A DNA stretch of 64,000 nucleotides from Pseudomonas azadiae (GCF_019145355.1 NZ_JAHSTY010000001.1:62001-126000); one strand, 5' to 3'; positions 17,024-25,955 are shown, numbered from the stretch's first letter. Notes: generated by a model from the letters alone, not told the origin. Numbers and translations: made by a program.

Positions 17024-17156
17024 TGTGGCGAGGGAGCTTGCTCCCGTTGGGGTGCGAAGCGCCCCCAAAATCTGTCATCCGGGTTTATCTGGAAGAACAC
17101 CTTCGCCTGAATTGGGGCTGCTTCGCCGCCCAACGCGAGCAAGCTCGCTCGCCACA
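17024..17156. repeat. REP-type palindrome, 'tggcgagggagcttgctccc' variant
   Basis: TGTGGCGAGGGAGCTTGCTCCCGTTGGGGTGCGAAGCG pairs with the right arm ending GCAAGCTCGCTCGCCACA. It has the same architecture as 10661-10803 and 15567-15700, and a partial extra unit (ACAAGCTCGCTCGGC) follows. Confidence 0.8.
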
Positions 17157-17190
17157 ACAAGCTCGCTCGGCAAAAAACATCGGTGTGATT

Positions 17191-17451
17191 TTACGCAGGT
17201 GCGATTTGTTCCAGCGCGCGGTCGACCAGCAAACCGCTCATCTCCACCAGTTGGTGAATGGCTAACACCAGACTTCGCTGCGGGCCTTCCAAGTCGAATG
17301 CCAGCGTACTGGCTATTTCACGGGCGCTGCTCAGGGTTTCGCTGGCGTTGGCCAACAGGGTTTCTGTGTCCGCTTCAGGGGTGACGCTGAATAACGCGGC
17401 AGACGGCTCTGAAGCTAATGCGGCGGCGGAACGGGGAGTATTGCTTTCCAT
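17191..17451 (-). CDS. DUF6124 small protein
   Basis: An 86-aa protein with the Pseudomonas DUF6124 signature (LFSVTPEADTETLLANASET then FDLEGPQRSLVLAIHQLVEM). It is helical, without signal or membrane segment, and of unknown function. ATG 17451 (MESNTPRS) is chosen, with GGAG upstream; the longer frame upstream does not resemble the family. Confidence 0.8.
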   Translation of the reverse strand: MESNTPRSAAALASEPSAALFSVTPEADTETLLANASETLSSAREIASTLAFDLEGPQRSLVLAIHQLVEMSGLLVDRALEQIAPA

Positions 17452-17663
17452 GGTGCGGCTCCGGTGGTCATTAAAAGTTTTCCTTCCGTATTCGAGCCGC
17501 CAAGCTCGGCCTTGCGTTTGCAAAGCCCGGAAAAGGTAAGCCACTGTAGGATTACTCGGCAACCTCAACGTGTTGTCAGAAATTTCCCTTGTAGCAAACC
17601 CCCATTTCCCGACTACATTAAAAAACTGCTACCCAAACGCTCTGGTTTGGCTTACCCTTTTAG

Positions 17664-17679
17664 CTGTATATAAATACAG
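17664..17679 (+). promoter_or_regulatory. LexA (SOS) box upstream of yebG
   Basis: CTGTATATAAATACAG is a perfect CTGT-N8-ACAG SOS box, 44 bp before the yebG start. Confidence 0.9.
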
Positions 17680-17722
17680 TAGTCGCAATAGACAACTATC
17701 GTGAAGGCATGTGAGGTGGTGA

Positions 17723-17983
17723 ATGGCCGTCGAAGTGGTATACCGCAGCAGCCGAGATCTGGAGCGTTTGTTCATGGATAAAGCCGAAGCTGACCGTCAT
17801 GACAAAATGCTTGAACTCGCTGAGTTGCTGGCAGAGGTGTTGCAAAAGGCCGTGCCGTCGCTGAGCGAGCAGCAGGTGGAAGAAGCCGGGATCTACATGG
17901 CGAAGAATCGCGATGTATTTGCCAAGGCGTTCAAGAGCCAGCCGGACGCGCTGTCCGAGTTGCTCAACGCACCGGCGGAATAA
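17723..17983 (+). CDS. yebG: SOS-regulated YebG family protein
   Basis: An 86-aa cytosolic protein of the YebG family (MAVEVVYRSSRDLERLFMDK; KAEADRHDKMLELAELLAEV). YebG is a DNA-damage-inducible protein of unclear function in E. coli. The canonical LexA box upstream agrees with SOS control. A good GAGGTGGTGA element precedes the ATG, and an intrinsic terminator follows. Confidence 0.9.
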   Translation: MAVEVVYRSSRDLERLFMDKAEADRHDKMLELAELLAEVLQKAVPSLSEQQVEEAGIYMAKNRDVFAKAFKSQPDALSELLNAPAE

Positions 17984-17998
17984 AGCCCGAATTGAACA

Positions 17999-18028
17999 GG
18001 CCCTGAATCATGGATTCAGGGCCTTTTT
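17999..18028. terminator. Bidirectional terminator between yebG and the dehydrogenase gene
   Basis: GGCCCTGAATC-ATG-GATTCAGGGCC followed by TTTTT is a perfect 11-bp stem between two convergent genes. Confidence 0.92.
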
Positions 18029-18037
18029 AATACCTGG

Positions 18038-19063
18038 CTATCGGTAAAGCAGGCGCTCAGCCAGTTCATCGGCCACCCGTGCGGGTGAGCGTTTTTCGGC
18101 CTGGGCGTGGGCGAAGATTTCGGTGAGGCGCGTGCCGATGTTGGACAGGTGCGCGGTAATGGTCGGCAGTTCAGCCCCGCTGTGCTTGAGGGCGACGTAG
18201 ATCAGCCCACCGGAGTTGATCACGTAGTCGGGGGCATAGAGGATGCCGCGCCCTTCCAGTTGGTCGGCCACCTGGAGGTTGGTCAGTTGCGCACTGGCGG
18301 ACCCGGCCACGGCGGCGCAGCGCAGTTGGCCGACGCTCTGGCGGTTGAGCACGGCACCGAGGCCGCAGGGTGCGAGGATGTCGCACGGTGTGCTGAGCAA
18401 GGCATCGTTGGCGATCGGGTGCGCGCCCAGTTGCTCCATGGCCAGTTGCACCTTGCCGTGGTCGATGTCGCTCACCAGCAGTTCGGCGCCAGCGGCGTGC
18501 AGCTGTTCGGCCAGGGCGTAGCCGACATTGCCCAGGCCCTGGATGGCGACGCGCAGGCCTTCGAGGTTGTCGCTGCCCAGGCGGGCCATGGCGGTGGTGC
18601 GGATGCCGGTGAATACGCCCATGGCGGTGTGGGACGAGGGGTCGCCGGCGGCGCTGGTACTGGTGACGAAACGGGTGTATTGGGCGATGCAGTCCATGTC
18701 GGCGACCGAGGTGCCGCTGTCGGTGGCGGTGATGTAGCGACCGTCGAGTTGCTCGATGCAGCGACCAAAAGCCTCAAACAGCGCGGCGCGGTTTTCCACG
18801 TGCGCGGGGCGCAGGATGACCGCTGTGCCGCCGCCGACGGGCAAGCCGGCCAGGGCAGCCTTGTAGCTCATGCCCTGGGCCAGGCGCGCGGCATCGGCCA
18901 CCGCACTTTCGTCGTCGGGGTAGGCAAGATAACGACAGCCACCAAGGGCAGGCCCCAGGCGGCTGTTATGGATGGCGATGACCGCTTTCAGCCCGGTGAC
19001 CGGGTCGACACTCAGGTGCAGCGATTCAAGGCGGGTGCTGTTCATGAGAGCAAACATCGTCAA
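18038..19063 (-). CDS. Leucine/valine dehydrogenase-like protein with catalytic Lys80 replaced by Thr
   Basis: A 341-aa member of the Glu/Leu/Phe/Val dehydrogenase family, whose enzymes oxidatively deaminate branched-chain amino acids with NAD. Substrate-site elements are present: LGGCRY near 40, Lys68 in GMSYKAALAG, and the NAD-binding GLGNVG with its following acidic residue. The family motif GGGKAVI, which carries the catalytic lysine (Lys80 in Bacillus LeuDH), reads GGGTAVI here with Thr at residue 80 (codon ACA, one base from AAA). The frame is otherwise intact. Either catalysis is lost or greatly changed, or the protein has another role. Monocistronic. Confidence 0.85.
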   Translation of the reverse strand: MTMFALMNSTRLESLHLSVDPVTGLKAVIAIHNSRLGPALGGCRYLAYPDDESAVADAARLAQGMSYKAALAGLPVGGGTAVILRPAHVENRAALFEAFGRCIEQLDGRYITATDSGTSVADMDCIAQYTRFVTSTSAAGDPSSHTAMGVFTGIRTTAMARLGSDNLEGLRVAIQGLGNVGYALAEQLHAAGAELLVSDIDHGKVQLAMEQLGAHPIANDALLSTPCDILAPCGLGAVLNRQSVGQLRCAAVAGSASAQLTNLQVADQLEGRGILYAPDYVINSGGLIYVALKHSGAELPTITAHLSNIGTRLTEIFAHAQAEKRSPARVADELAERLLYR

Positions 19064-19244
19064 GCTCCCGAATCACTTCTGGTAGTGGGCCAAGTATAGG
19101 CTTGCGGTAAAAAACTGCCGGACCGCGCTGGAATAAGCAGGCGGTTTTCGCAGGATTTACGACATAAGCACGCAGGATATTTTCCAAGCCACTGGACGAA
19201 AATTCCCAGCAAGGCTAAAACGGGGGCATCCGCCGGAGAATGCA

Positions 19245-20048
19245 ATGAATGCTCGCCAAGCCTTTTTCGCCTGCCTGGAACGCTCCCCGCCTGCGTTGTT
19301 TGAAGCCGCGTTGTGGATCGCTGCCGAGCATGATCCGGCAGTGCAGCCTTTGCGGGTCCTGCAGGAACTGATCCCGCTGCAACAGCAGGTCAGCCTGGGC
19401 ATGCCTCTGCTGCCGGCGGACGAACTGGGCCAACCGCTGTTGCGGCGCCTGAATGACCTGGGGTTTGCCCAGGATGAATTCACCCCTCTGCGCCCCGCCG
19501 CCGCCCTGCTGGACAAAGTCTTGCAGCGCAAACGCGGACAGCCCCTGGCCATGGGGCTGATTGCCCTGGAGCTGGCGCGACGCCTCGATATCCCGATGGT
19601 TGGCGTGAACTTCCCCGGCCACTTCCTGCTGCGGGTACCCGGCGCCGATCACCTGCTGGACCCGTGCGGCGGCCGGCGCCTGTACCCCAATGATTGTCGC
19701 GACCTGTTGCAGCGCCAGTACGGCCCCAACCTCAAGCTACAGGCCGACCACCTGCTCACCGCCAACCCGCGGTCGATCCTGCAACGGCTGTCACGCAACC
19801 TGCGGCAACTGCACCTCGCCAACGACGCCCCGCTGCAGGCCCTGGTCGATGCCGAGCGCGTGCTGGAGCTGGGCAATGCCAGCGCTGCCGATTACCTGGC
19901 GCGGGCCAGCCTGTATCAGCGCCTGGACTGCCCCAACGCTGAACGCTTCGACCTGGAACACGCGCTGATGCTCAGCGAAGACCCGATCCAGCGCCTGCGC
20001 CTGACCGAGCGCCTGGGGCACCTGCCACCTAATTCAGTGGTGCATTGA
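19245..20048 (+). CDS. SirB1/transglutaminase-like family protein with TPR-like C-terminus
   Basis: A 267-aa cytosolic protein of the SirB1 (YchA) family. The N-terminal half has a transglutaminase-like fold (KRGQPLAMGLIALELARRL, VGVNFPGHFLLRVPG, LLDPCGGRRL), and the C-terminal part is helical and TPR-like (ALVDAERVLELGNASAADYL). A conserved NFPGHFLLR segment is typical of the family. Function is not established; no protease or crosslinking activity should be assumed. It stands alone between a dehydrogenase gene and a repeat element. Confidence 0.85.
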   Translation: MNARQAFFACLERSPPALFEAALWIAAEHDPAVQPLRVLQELIPLQQQVSLGMPLLPADELGQPLLRRLNDLGFAQDEFTPLRPAAALLDKVLQRKRGQPLAMGLIALELARRLDIPMVGVNFPGHFLLRVPGADHLLDPCGGRRLYPNDCRDLLQRQYGPNLKLQADHLLTANPRSILQRLSRNLRQLHLANDAPLQALVDAERVLELGNASAADYLARASLYQRLDCPNAERFDLEHALMLSEDPIQRLRLTERLGHLPPNSVVH

Positions 20049-20071
20049 CGCCCCTCTGGCTTGCCTGCGAT

Positions 20072-20330
20072 GGCCATAGCTATCTACACAACTTTCAGAG
20101 GCTGACTTCACCCTCTGTGGGAGCTGTCGAGCTTTAGCGAGGCTGCGAAAGCGGTAGGTCAGGCGAAGGAAATGCCAGCAGTGCCGCCGCCTTCGCAGCC
20201 TCGCTGGGGCTCGACAGCTCCCACATTTTGAACCGAGTTCGGCATGAATACCGGTCGGCTCCAAGGCCGCCACGCAAGCAAGCTCACTCGCCACACACCG
20301 TCGAAAGTTGTGTAGATACCCATGCTGCGA
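20072..20330. mobile_element. MITE-like element: REP palindrome inside 16-bp perfect terminal inverted repeats
   Basis: TATCTACACAACTTTC (20081-20096) is exactly complementary to GAAAGTTGTGTAGATA (20303-20318). Inside lies a REP palindrome at 20116-20225 (TGTGGGAGCTGTCGAGC to GCTCGACAGCTCCCACA) of the same family as the tandem array at 44221-44914, plus about 75 bp of other sequence. It is non-coding, about 250 bp, and fills the gap between the SirB1 gene and the transporter. The nested inverted-repeat layout suggests a non-autonomous transposable unit; this is inference. Confidence 0.6.
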
Positions 20331-20353
20331 TAGCACCTCAAACCTGGCCTCAG

Positions 20354-21724
20354 TCACCGAGGGGTCGATACCTTGAGAACGTCACCCGGCAGCGAGGCGT
20401 TGGGCGTTTCAGCGCCAGGCGAGCGCACCTGGATAATCAACAGTGCCGCCATCACCGCCGGAATCGCGCAGAAGAAGAAAATCTGCTGCACCGGTATATG
20501 CATCGCCAGCAGCATGCTGCCGAACAGCGGCCCCAGGATCGAGCCAAACCGCCCGACGCCCAACGCCCAGCCTGTACCGGTAGCGCGCACATGCGCCGGG
20601 TAAAAGTTGCTGGCAAATGCGTTGAGGGTCAGTTGGCCACCGATGATGCAAAACCCGGCCGCAAACACGCAGGCCACCAGATAGCGTGGGTTGTCGTGGT
20701 TCAGGCCGAGCAGAACGGTGCACAGTGCAGCGGCCGTCAGTACGCCGGCCAGGAGCCGCACTTTGCTTTTCAGGCGGTCGGCGAACCAGGCCATGCCGAT
20801 GGCGCCCAAGGTGCCGGCAAACAGGAACATCGACGTCACCAGATTGGCTTCCTTCAGTGCCAGGCCACTTTCCAGCAGCAGCGACGGCAACCAGCTGATC
20901 ATGAAATACAACAGGATCAGGCTGACAAAAAAGGTCGCCCAGAGCAGCAGGGTCGGGCGCGCGTAACCGTTGCGGAACAACTCGACGACCGTCAGTTTGC
21001 TGCCTTGCGCCTGTTGGTTTTGCGCCTCGGTCGCAAGCGGCGGCTGCCAGCCGGGCAGCATGCGCGCCGACACTTTGCGCAGCCGCGCATAGGGCGGTGC
21101 ATCCCGCAGTAACCGCGGCAACGATTCAGGCAACAGCCACAGCAGAAACGGGAACAGCAGCAACGGCGTGACGCCACCCGCCAGGAACACGGCCTGCCAC
21201 CCGAAGCCGTCGATAAACCCCGCCGCCACAAAGCCGCCCGCCGCACCGCCAAACGAGAAGCCACAGGCCGCCAGCGTCACCATCAAGGTGCGCAGGCGCG
21301 GTGGGGAATAGTCCGACATCAACGCCATGGCACTGGGCATGGCGCCGCCCATGCCGATGCCGCAGACAAACCTGGCGGCCATCAGCGTGGTCAGCGAGCT
21401 GGCGAATACCATCAGCAAGGTAAGGCTGGCATAGAGCAGCACGCAGCCGAGCAGGATGCGGCGCACGCCAAAGCGATCTGCCAGCGGCGTGACCAGCAAC
21501 GACCCGAGCGTCAACCCGAGGAGGTTGGCGCTGAACACCGGACCGAAGGCGGCCTTTTCCAACCCCCAATCCTTGGCCAGCGCCGGAACCACATAGCCGA
21601 GCACCTGGGCGTCGTAGCCATCGGTCACCAGCAGCAATGCCAGCAACAGGAGAATCAACCACTGGTAGCGCGACACCGGGCGGGTGTCGAGTGCCGCGCG
21701 AAAACTGGCAAGCTGATTGTGCAT
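20354..21724 (-). CDS. MFS transporter, aromatic acid:H+ symporter type
   Basis: A 456-aa major-facilitator protein with 12 predicted helices and typical loop motifs (TPLADRFGVRRILLG between helices 2 and 3; GIGMGGAMPSAMALMSDYSP). Resemblance is to the AAHS group (PcaK/BenK-like). Position next to the homogentisate genes suggests uptake of an aromatic acid such as 4-hydroxyphenylpyruvate, phenylacetate derivatives or homogentisate; the substrate is inferred. It is separated from maiA by a short REP-like palindrome, so it may be transcribed with or apart from hmgABC. Confidence 0.85.
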   Translation of the reverse strand: MHNQLASFRAALDTRPVSRYQWLILLLLALLLVTDGYDAQVLGYVVPALAKDWGLEKAAFGPVFSANLLGLTLGSLLVTPLADRFGVRRILLGCVLLYASLTLLMVFASSLTTLMAARFVCGIGMGGAMPSAMALMSDYSPPRLRTLMVTLAACGFSFGGAAGGFVAAGFIDGFGWQAVFLAGGVTPLLLFPFLLWLLPESLPRLLRDAPPYARLRKVSARMLPGWQPPLATEAQNQQAQGSKLTVVELFRNGYARPTLLLWATFFVSLILLYFMISWLPSLLLESGLALKEANLVTSMFLFAGTLGAIGMAWFADRLKSKVRLLAGVLTAAALCTVLLGLNHDNPRYLVACVFAAGFCIIGGQLTLNAFASNFYPAHVRATGTGWALGVGRFGSILGPLFGSMLLAMHIPVQQIFFFCAIPAVMAALLIIQVRSPGAETPNASLPGDVLKVSTPR

Positions 21725-21764
21725 CGCAAGGTACCTGTCTTGTTTTTATCAGGGCTGACGCAAC

Positions 21765-21828
21765 TGTGGGCTTGCCTGCAACAGCGGTGGTGCATTCACC
21801 CCCCGCTATCGCAGGCAAGCCAGCCACA
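21765..21828. repeat. Short REP doublet
   Basis: TGTGGGCTTGCCTGCAACAGCGG and CCGCTATCGCAGGCAAGCCAGCCACA form an inverted pair of the 'ggcttgcctgcgata' family also seen at 53981, 55320 and 59219. It is shorter and more degenerate than those copies. Confidence 0.7.
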
Positions 21829-21833
21829 TTGAT

Positions 21834-22469
21834 TTAGGGTGTGTCAGGTTGGTTTGCCGGGTGCGCCTGAATGAACGCCGGATGCTGCGCCGCCAACGCC
21901 GCCACTCGCCCAATCCGTGGGTACGCCGCCAACGGCACCTTGAAACGCTCCGCCGCGTACAGCTGCGGAATCAGAAACGCATCGGCCAACCCCGGCTGGT
22001 CGCCCAGGCAAAAGCCCTCATCGCCAATCAACTGCTCCACCGCGCCCAACCCCTGGCTGATCCAATGGCCGATCCATTCCAGCACCTGCGCCTCATCGTG
22101 TCCCCACTGGCGCAGCAGGTTCTGGGTACTGGAGTTGTGCAGCGGATGGATATCACAGCCGATGAGCGACGCAACCGCCCGCTCATGAGCGCGGGCCGCC
22201 AGCTCTTTGGAGAGCAGCGGCACCTGTGGATAACGCTCCTCCAGGTATTCGATGATCGCCAGCGACTGAATCAACAACGCCCCTTCATCCGTGCGCAACG
22301 CCGGCACCCGGCCCTGCGGGTTGATCGCCAGGTACTCGGGTTGGCGATTCGCACCGCCCGCCGGCACCAGCAGGTTGACCGGCACGGCGGTGAAATCCAG
22401 CCCCTTGAGCGCCAGGGCAATGCGCACCCGGTACGACGCGGTGGAGCGATAGTAAGTATAGAGTTCCAT
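21834..22469 (-). CDS. maiA: Maleylacetoacetate isomerase
   Basis: A 211-aa glutathione-dependent zeta-class GST that isomerises maleylacetoacetate to fumarylacetoacetate in tyrosine/homogentisate breakdown. The N-terminal thioredoxin fold carries the catalytic S-S-C region equivalent (YYRSTASYRVRIALALKG) and the NPQGRVPALRTDEG glutathione-site loop; the C-terminal helical domain follows (DIHPLHNSSTQNLLR). ATG 22469 (MELYTYYRS) is chosen. It is the third gene of hmgA-fahA-maiA, 11 bp after fahA. The second serine-cysteine motif appears as STAS. Confidence 0.93.
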   Translation of the reverse strand: MELYTYYRSTASYRVRIALALKGLDFTAVPVNLLVPAGGANRQPEYLAINPQGRVPALRTDEGALLIQSLAIIEYLEERYPQVPLLSKELAARAHERAVASLIGCDIHPLHNSSTQNLLRQWGHDEAQVLEWIGHWISQGLGAVEQLIGDEGFCLGDQPGLADAFLIPQLYAAERFKVPLAAYPRIGRVAALAAQHPAFIQAHPANQPDTP

Positions 22470-22480
22470 GCCCTGCCCTC

Positions 22481-23767
22481 TTAACGCGCCGCGACCACGG
22501 TGCCGCGGCATTCGCCGAAGCCGATGGAGGCAAAACCCTCGCGACTGCAACGGGCGCGCAGGATGATTTCGTCGCCGTCCTCGAGGAACTTGCGCACTTC
22601 ACCGGATGGCAACTCCAGCACTTTTTTACCGCCTTCGGTCATTTCCAGCAGGCTGCCGAACTGCCCGGCCTGCGGGCCGGACAAGGTGCCCGAGCCAAAC
22701 AGATCGCCGGCCTGCAACTGGCAGCCGTTGACGCTGTGGTGCGCCACCAGCTGTGCGACGGTCCAGTACATGTGCAGGCTGTTGCTCAGGGCCAGGCGAT
22801 GGGCCGGCAGGTTCTGTTCGCGCATCGCGGCGGTGGTCAGCAGTACTTCCAGCTCGATATCCAGGGCACCGGCGGCCTGGTCACGTTGATCCAGCAGGTA
22901 CGGCAGCGGTTGCGGATCACCTTCAGGCCGTGGCGGTTGCGCCTTGCGGAACGGCGCCAAGGCTTCAGCCGTGACGACCCAGGGCGAAATCGTGGTGATG
23001 AAGCTTTTCGACAGGAACGGCCCCAGCGGCTGGTATTCCCACGCCTGGATATCCCGCGCCGACCAGTCATTGAGCAGGCAGAAACCGGCGATATGATCGG
23101 CCGCATCACCGATGGCAATCGAATCGCCCATGTCATTTCCCGGGCCGATCCAGATACCCAGCTCCAGTTCGTAGTCCAGGCGTGCGCACGGGCCAAACGT
23201 CGGTTCGGTCTGGCCGGCGGGCAGGGTCTGGCCTTTGGGACGACGCACATTGGCGCCGGAGGTACGAATGGTCGAAGCGCGGCCGTGGTAGCCAATCGGC
23301 ACGTACTTGTAGTTGGGCAGCAAAGGGTTGTCGGGGCGGAACAGTTTGCCGACGTTCTGCGCGTGTTCGATACCCACGTAGAAGTCGGTGTAGTCATTGA
23401 TCTTCGCCGGCAGGTGCATCTGGCAATCGGCGGCACGGTGCAGCACCTGCGCCTCACGCGTCTGCAACGTGCTGCCTTCGGCCAGCAGTTCCAGCAGGCG
23501 CTCGCGCAAGGCCACACGTGGACCACGGCCCAGTTCGAAAAAGCGGTTCAGTTGGCCGCCGGCAGTCGCTTCAACAGCACGCAGGGCTTCGCCGTCGAAC
23601 GCGTCGATCGCCGCTTGAAGATCGAGGATCGAATCGCCAATCGCCACACCACTGCGCGGTGCCGAACCGTTGATGCTGAATACCCCCAGCGGCAAATTCT
23701 GCAACGGAAAATCGGTATGGCCATTGGCGGAGGCTACCCAGCTGCGGGTAAGGGTTGGCTGCATCAT
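22481..23767 (-). CDS. fahA: Fumarylacetoacetase
   Basis: A 428-aa hydrolase (also called HmgB) that splits fumarylacetoacetate to fumarate and acetoacetate, the last step of homogentisate breakdown. It shows the FAH N-terminal domain and the catalytic domain with DYTDFYVGIEHAQNVGKLFR, YHGRAST, DYELELGIWIG, FCLLNDWSARDIQAWEY and GDLFGSGTLSGP, which carry the metal-binding acids. It starts 3 bp after the hmgA stop, so it is co-transcribed and probably translationally coupled. Confidence 0.95.
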   Translation of the reverse strand: MMQPTLTRSWVASANGHTDFPLQNLPLGVFSINGSAPRSGVAIGDSILDLQAAIDAFDGEALRAVEATAGGQLNRFFELGRGPRVALRERLLELLAEGSTLQTREAQVLHRAADCQMHLPAKINDYTDFYVGIEHAQNVGKLFRPDNPLLPNYKYVPIGYHGRASTIRTSGANVRRPKGQTLPAGQTEPTFGPCARLDYELELGIWIGPGNDMGDSIAIGDAADHIAGFCLLNDWSARDIQAWEYQPLGPFLSKSFITTISPWVVTAEALAPFRKAQPPRPEGDPQPLPYLLDQRDQAAGALDIELEVLLTTAAMREQNLPAHRLALSNSLHMYWTVAQLVAHHSVNGCQLQAGDLFGSGTLSGPQAGQFGSLLEMTEGGKKVLELPSGEVRKFLEDGDEIILRARCSREGFASIGFGECRGTVVAAR

Positions 23768-23770
23768 GGG

Positions 23771-25054
23771 TTATCTCCGGTTCGGGTTGAAGGTGGCAGG
23801 CAGCGAGGCCCAGCACGCGTCATAAGTGGTTTGCAGCTGCGCGCATTCCAGGGCGAACTGCGTGGGACGCAGCACTTGGCTGGTCTCGAACATGAAGGCC
23901 ATGGTGTTATCGATCTTGTGCGGCGCCAGCTCGGCGTTAATGGCTTTGGTGCACGTCTCGCCGTCCGGGCCGTGGGCGCTCATGCAGCTGTGCAGCGACG
24001 CGCCGCCGGGCACGAAGCCTTCGGCCTTGGCGTCGTAGGCGCCCTGGATCAGGCCCATGTATTCGTTCATCAGGTTGCGGTGGAACCACGGCGGGCGAAA
24101 GGTGTTCTCAGCCACCATCCAGCGCGGCGGGAAGATCACGAAGTCGAGGTTGGCCAAGCCGTGCACGCTGGTGGGCGAGGTCAACACGGTGAAGATCGAC
24201 GGGTCCGGGTGATCGAAACTGACGGTGCCAATTGTGTTGAAACGGCGCAGGTCGTATTTGTACGGCACGTTGTTGCCATGCCAGGCGACAACGTTGAGCG
24301 GCGAATGGTCGAGTTCGCAGGCCCAGAGTTGGCCGAGGAATTTCTGCACCAGCGTCGTAGGTTGTTTCAGGTCTTCGTAGTGGGCCACTGGCGTGAGAAA
24401 GTCGCGCGGGTTGGCCAGGCCGTTGCTGCCGATGGGGCCCAGGTCCGGCAGGCGCAGCGGCGCGCCGTGGTTCTCGGCAACGTAACCACGGGCCTGCGGG
24501 TCCAGCAGTTCCACCCGAAATTTGAGGCCGCGCGGCAATACAACGATCTCCAACGGCTCCACGTCGAGCACACCCAGTTCAGTTGCAACGCGCAGGCGGC
24601 CATGCTCGGGGACGATCAGTAACTCGCCGTCGGCGTTGAAGAACACACGCTGCATCGAACGGTTGGCGCGGTAGTGGTAGATGCTGATGCCTGAGGGTGT
24701 TTCCGCCCCTGAGTTGGCGACCATTCCTACAAGGCCGTCGATAAAGTCCGTCGGTTCACTCGGCATATCCAACGGGTTCCAGCGCAAGCGGTTGGGGGTC
24801 ACCGCACCTAACGCCCCACCGGCCAACTGGCGCTCAAGCTTGACGAACGCCGGGTGATTGGCCGACGGCTGGATGCGGTACAGCCAGGTACGACGGGCTT
24901 CGCTGCGCGGCATGGTAAAGGCGGTGCCGGAGAACAGTTCGGTGTACAGCCCGTAAGGCGCTTTTTGCGGGGAGTTCTGGCCGACCGGCAATGCGCCGGG
25001 CAAGGCTTCGCTGGCAAATTCATTGCCGAAGCCCGACAGGTATTCGAGGTTCAT
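23771..25054 (-). CDS. hmgA: Homogentisate 1,2-dioxygenase
   Basis: A 427-aa Fe(II) ring-cleavage dioxygenase converting homogentisate to maleylacetoacetate. The family opening [20 protein letters not shown] and the conserved [37 protein letters not shown] (metal ligands) and [10 protein letters not shown] segments are intact. It is the first gene of the hmgA-fahA-maiA operon, divergent from hmgR, with the operator-like palindrome in the 120-bp gap. Loss of this enzyme classically gives brown pyomelanin; here the gene looks complete. Confidence 0.96.
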   Translation of the reverse strand: MNLEYLSGFGNEFASEALPGALPVGQNSPQKAPYGLYTELFSGTAFTMPRSEARRTWLYRIQPSANHPAFVKLERQLAGGALGAVTPNRLRWNPLDMPSEPTDFIDGLVGMVANSGAETPSGISIYHYRANRSMQRVFFNADGELLIVPEHGRLRVATELGVLDVEPLEIVVLPRGLKFRVELLDPQARGYVAENHGAPLRLPDLGPIGSNGLANPRDFLTPVAHYEDLKQPTTLVQKFLGQLWACELDHSPLNVVAWHGNNVPYKYDLRRFNTIGTVSFDHPDPSIFTVLTSPTSVHGLANLDFVIFPPRWMVAENTFRPPWFHRNLMNEYMGLIQGAYDAKAEGFVPGGASLHSCMSAHGPDGETCTKAINAELAPHKIDNTMAFMFETSQVLRPTQFALECAQLQTTYDACWASLPATFNPNRR

Positions 25055-25085
25055 GGACCGTCCTCTGCAAGGAATTTGTTTTTAT

Positions 25086-25110
25086 CGTAATCCAGTTACG
25101 CACAACGTAA
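25086..25110. promoter_or_regulatory. Candidate HmgR operator
   Basis: CGTAATCCAGTTACG (25086-25100) is a palindrome with CGTAA/TTACG arms, and a third half-site CGTAA follows at 25106-25110. It lies between the divergent hmgA and hmgR genes, where the IclR-type repressor should bind. Assignment is by position and symmetry only. Confidence 0.6.
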
Positions 25111-25174
25111 TTTGATCGCTATCCACCGTCAAGCTATAAAGACGCCCATTCATCTCTCGGATTCTCGCCCCTCC

Positions 25175-25954
25175 ATGGAAAAGCCCCGCGACACCGGTAA
25201 ACAGAAAGTCCGCTCGGCCGAAGTGGGCACCGACATCCTCAAGGCCCTGGCCGAACTGTCGCCCGCCACGTCACTGTCGCGCCTGGCCGAGCATGTGCAG
25301 ATGCCGGCGAGCAAGGTGCACCGGTATTTGCAGGCACTGATTGCCTCAGGCTTTGCCGAGCAGAACCCCGCCACCAACCATTACGGCCTGGGCCGCGAAG
25401 CCTTGCGCGTGGGCCTGGCGGCGCTGGGCAGCATGGACGTACTGAAAGTCGGCGCCCTGCCCCTGGCGGAGCTGCGGGATGAGTTGAATGAAACGTGCTT
25501 TTTGGCGGTGTGGGGCAACCAGGGCGCGACCGTGGTGCAGATCGAGCCGGCGGTGCGCGCGGTGACGGTGGTGACGCAGCTGGGTTCGGTGCTGCCGCTG
25601 CTCAGCTCGTCCACCGGGCTGGTGTTCAGCGCCTTCCTGCCGACCCGGGAAACCGTCGAATTGCGTGAGCGGGAAATCCAGGCCGGTCTCGCTCACGCGC
25701 TGGCCGACGATCAGGCCTACGCCACCACGTGCGAACAGATTCGCGCCCGTGGCCTGCATTTTGTGCATGGTCTGTTGATGCCCGGTGTGGATGCGCTGTC
25801 GGCACCGGTGTTCAACGCCAGCGGGCAGGTGGCGGCGGTGATGACGGTGGTCGGCCCCACCTCATTGTTCCATGCCGATGAAGACGGTCCGGCGGCGCAG
25901 CGTTTGCTGGCAGCGACCCGGGCCGTGAGCTGGCGGATGGGTTATCAGCCTTGA
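25175..25954 (+). CDS. hmgR: IclR-family regulator of homogentisate catabolism
   Basis: A 259-aa IclR-type repressor with an N-terminal winged HTH (VGTDILKALAELSP, LSRLAEHVQMPASKVHRYLQ, residues about 18-75) and a C-terminal effector-binding GAF-like domain (about 90-255). HmgR proteins release DNA on binding homogentisate. ATG 25175 (MEKPRDTGKQK) is chosen over an extension to 25112. The neighbourhood, divergent from hmgABC, fixes the assignment. Its stop lies 1 bp from the convergent dacB stop. Confidence 0.9.
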   Translation: MEKPRDTGKQKVRSAEVGTDILKALAELSPATSLSRLAEHVQMPASKVHRYLQALIASGFAEQNPATNHYGLGREALRVGLAALGSMDVLKVGALPLAELRDELNETCFLAVWGNQGATVVQIEPAVRAVTVVTQLGSVLPLLSSSTGLVFSAFLPTRETVELREREIQAGLAHALADDQAYATTCEQIRARGLHFVHGLLMPGVDALSAPVFNASGQVAAVMTVVGPTSLFHADEDGPAAQRLLAATRAVSWRMGYQP

Positions 25955-25955
25955 G

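Noticed and set aside
22736..24622. A 628-aa frame antisense to fahA and hmgA
   Set aside because: The opposite strand carries two fully conserved catabolic genes. The composition (Arg, Gly and Ala rich) is typical of shadow frames.
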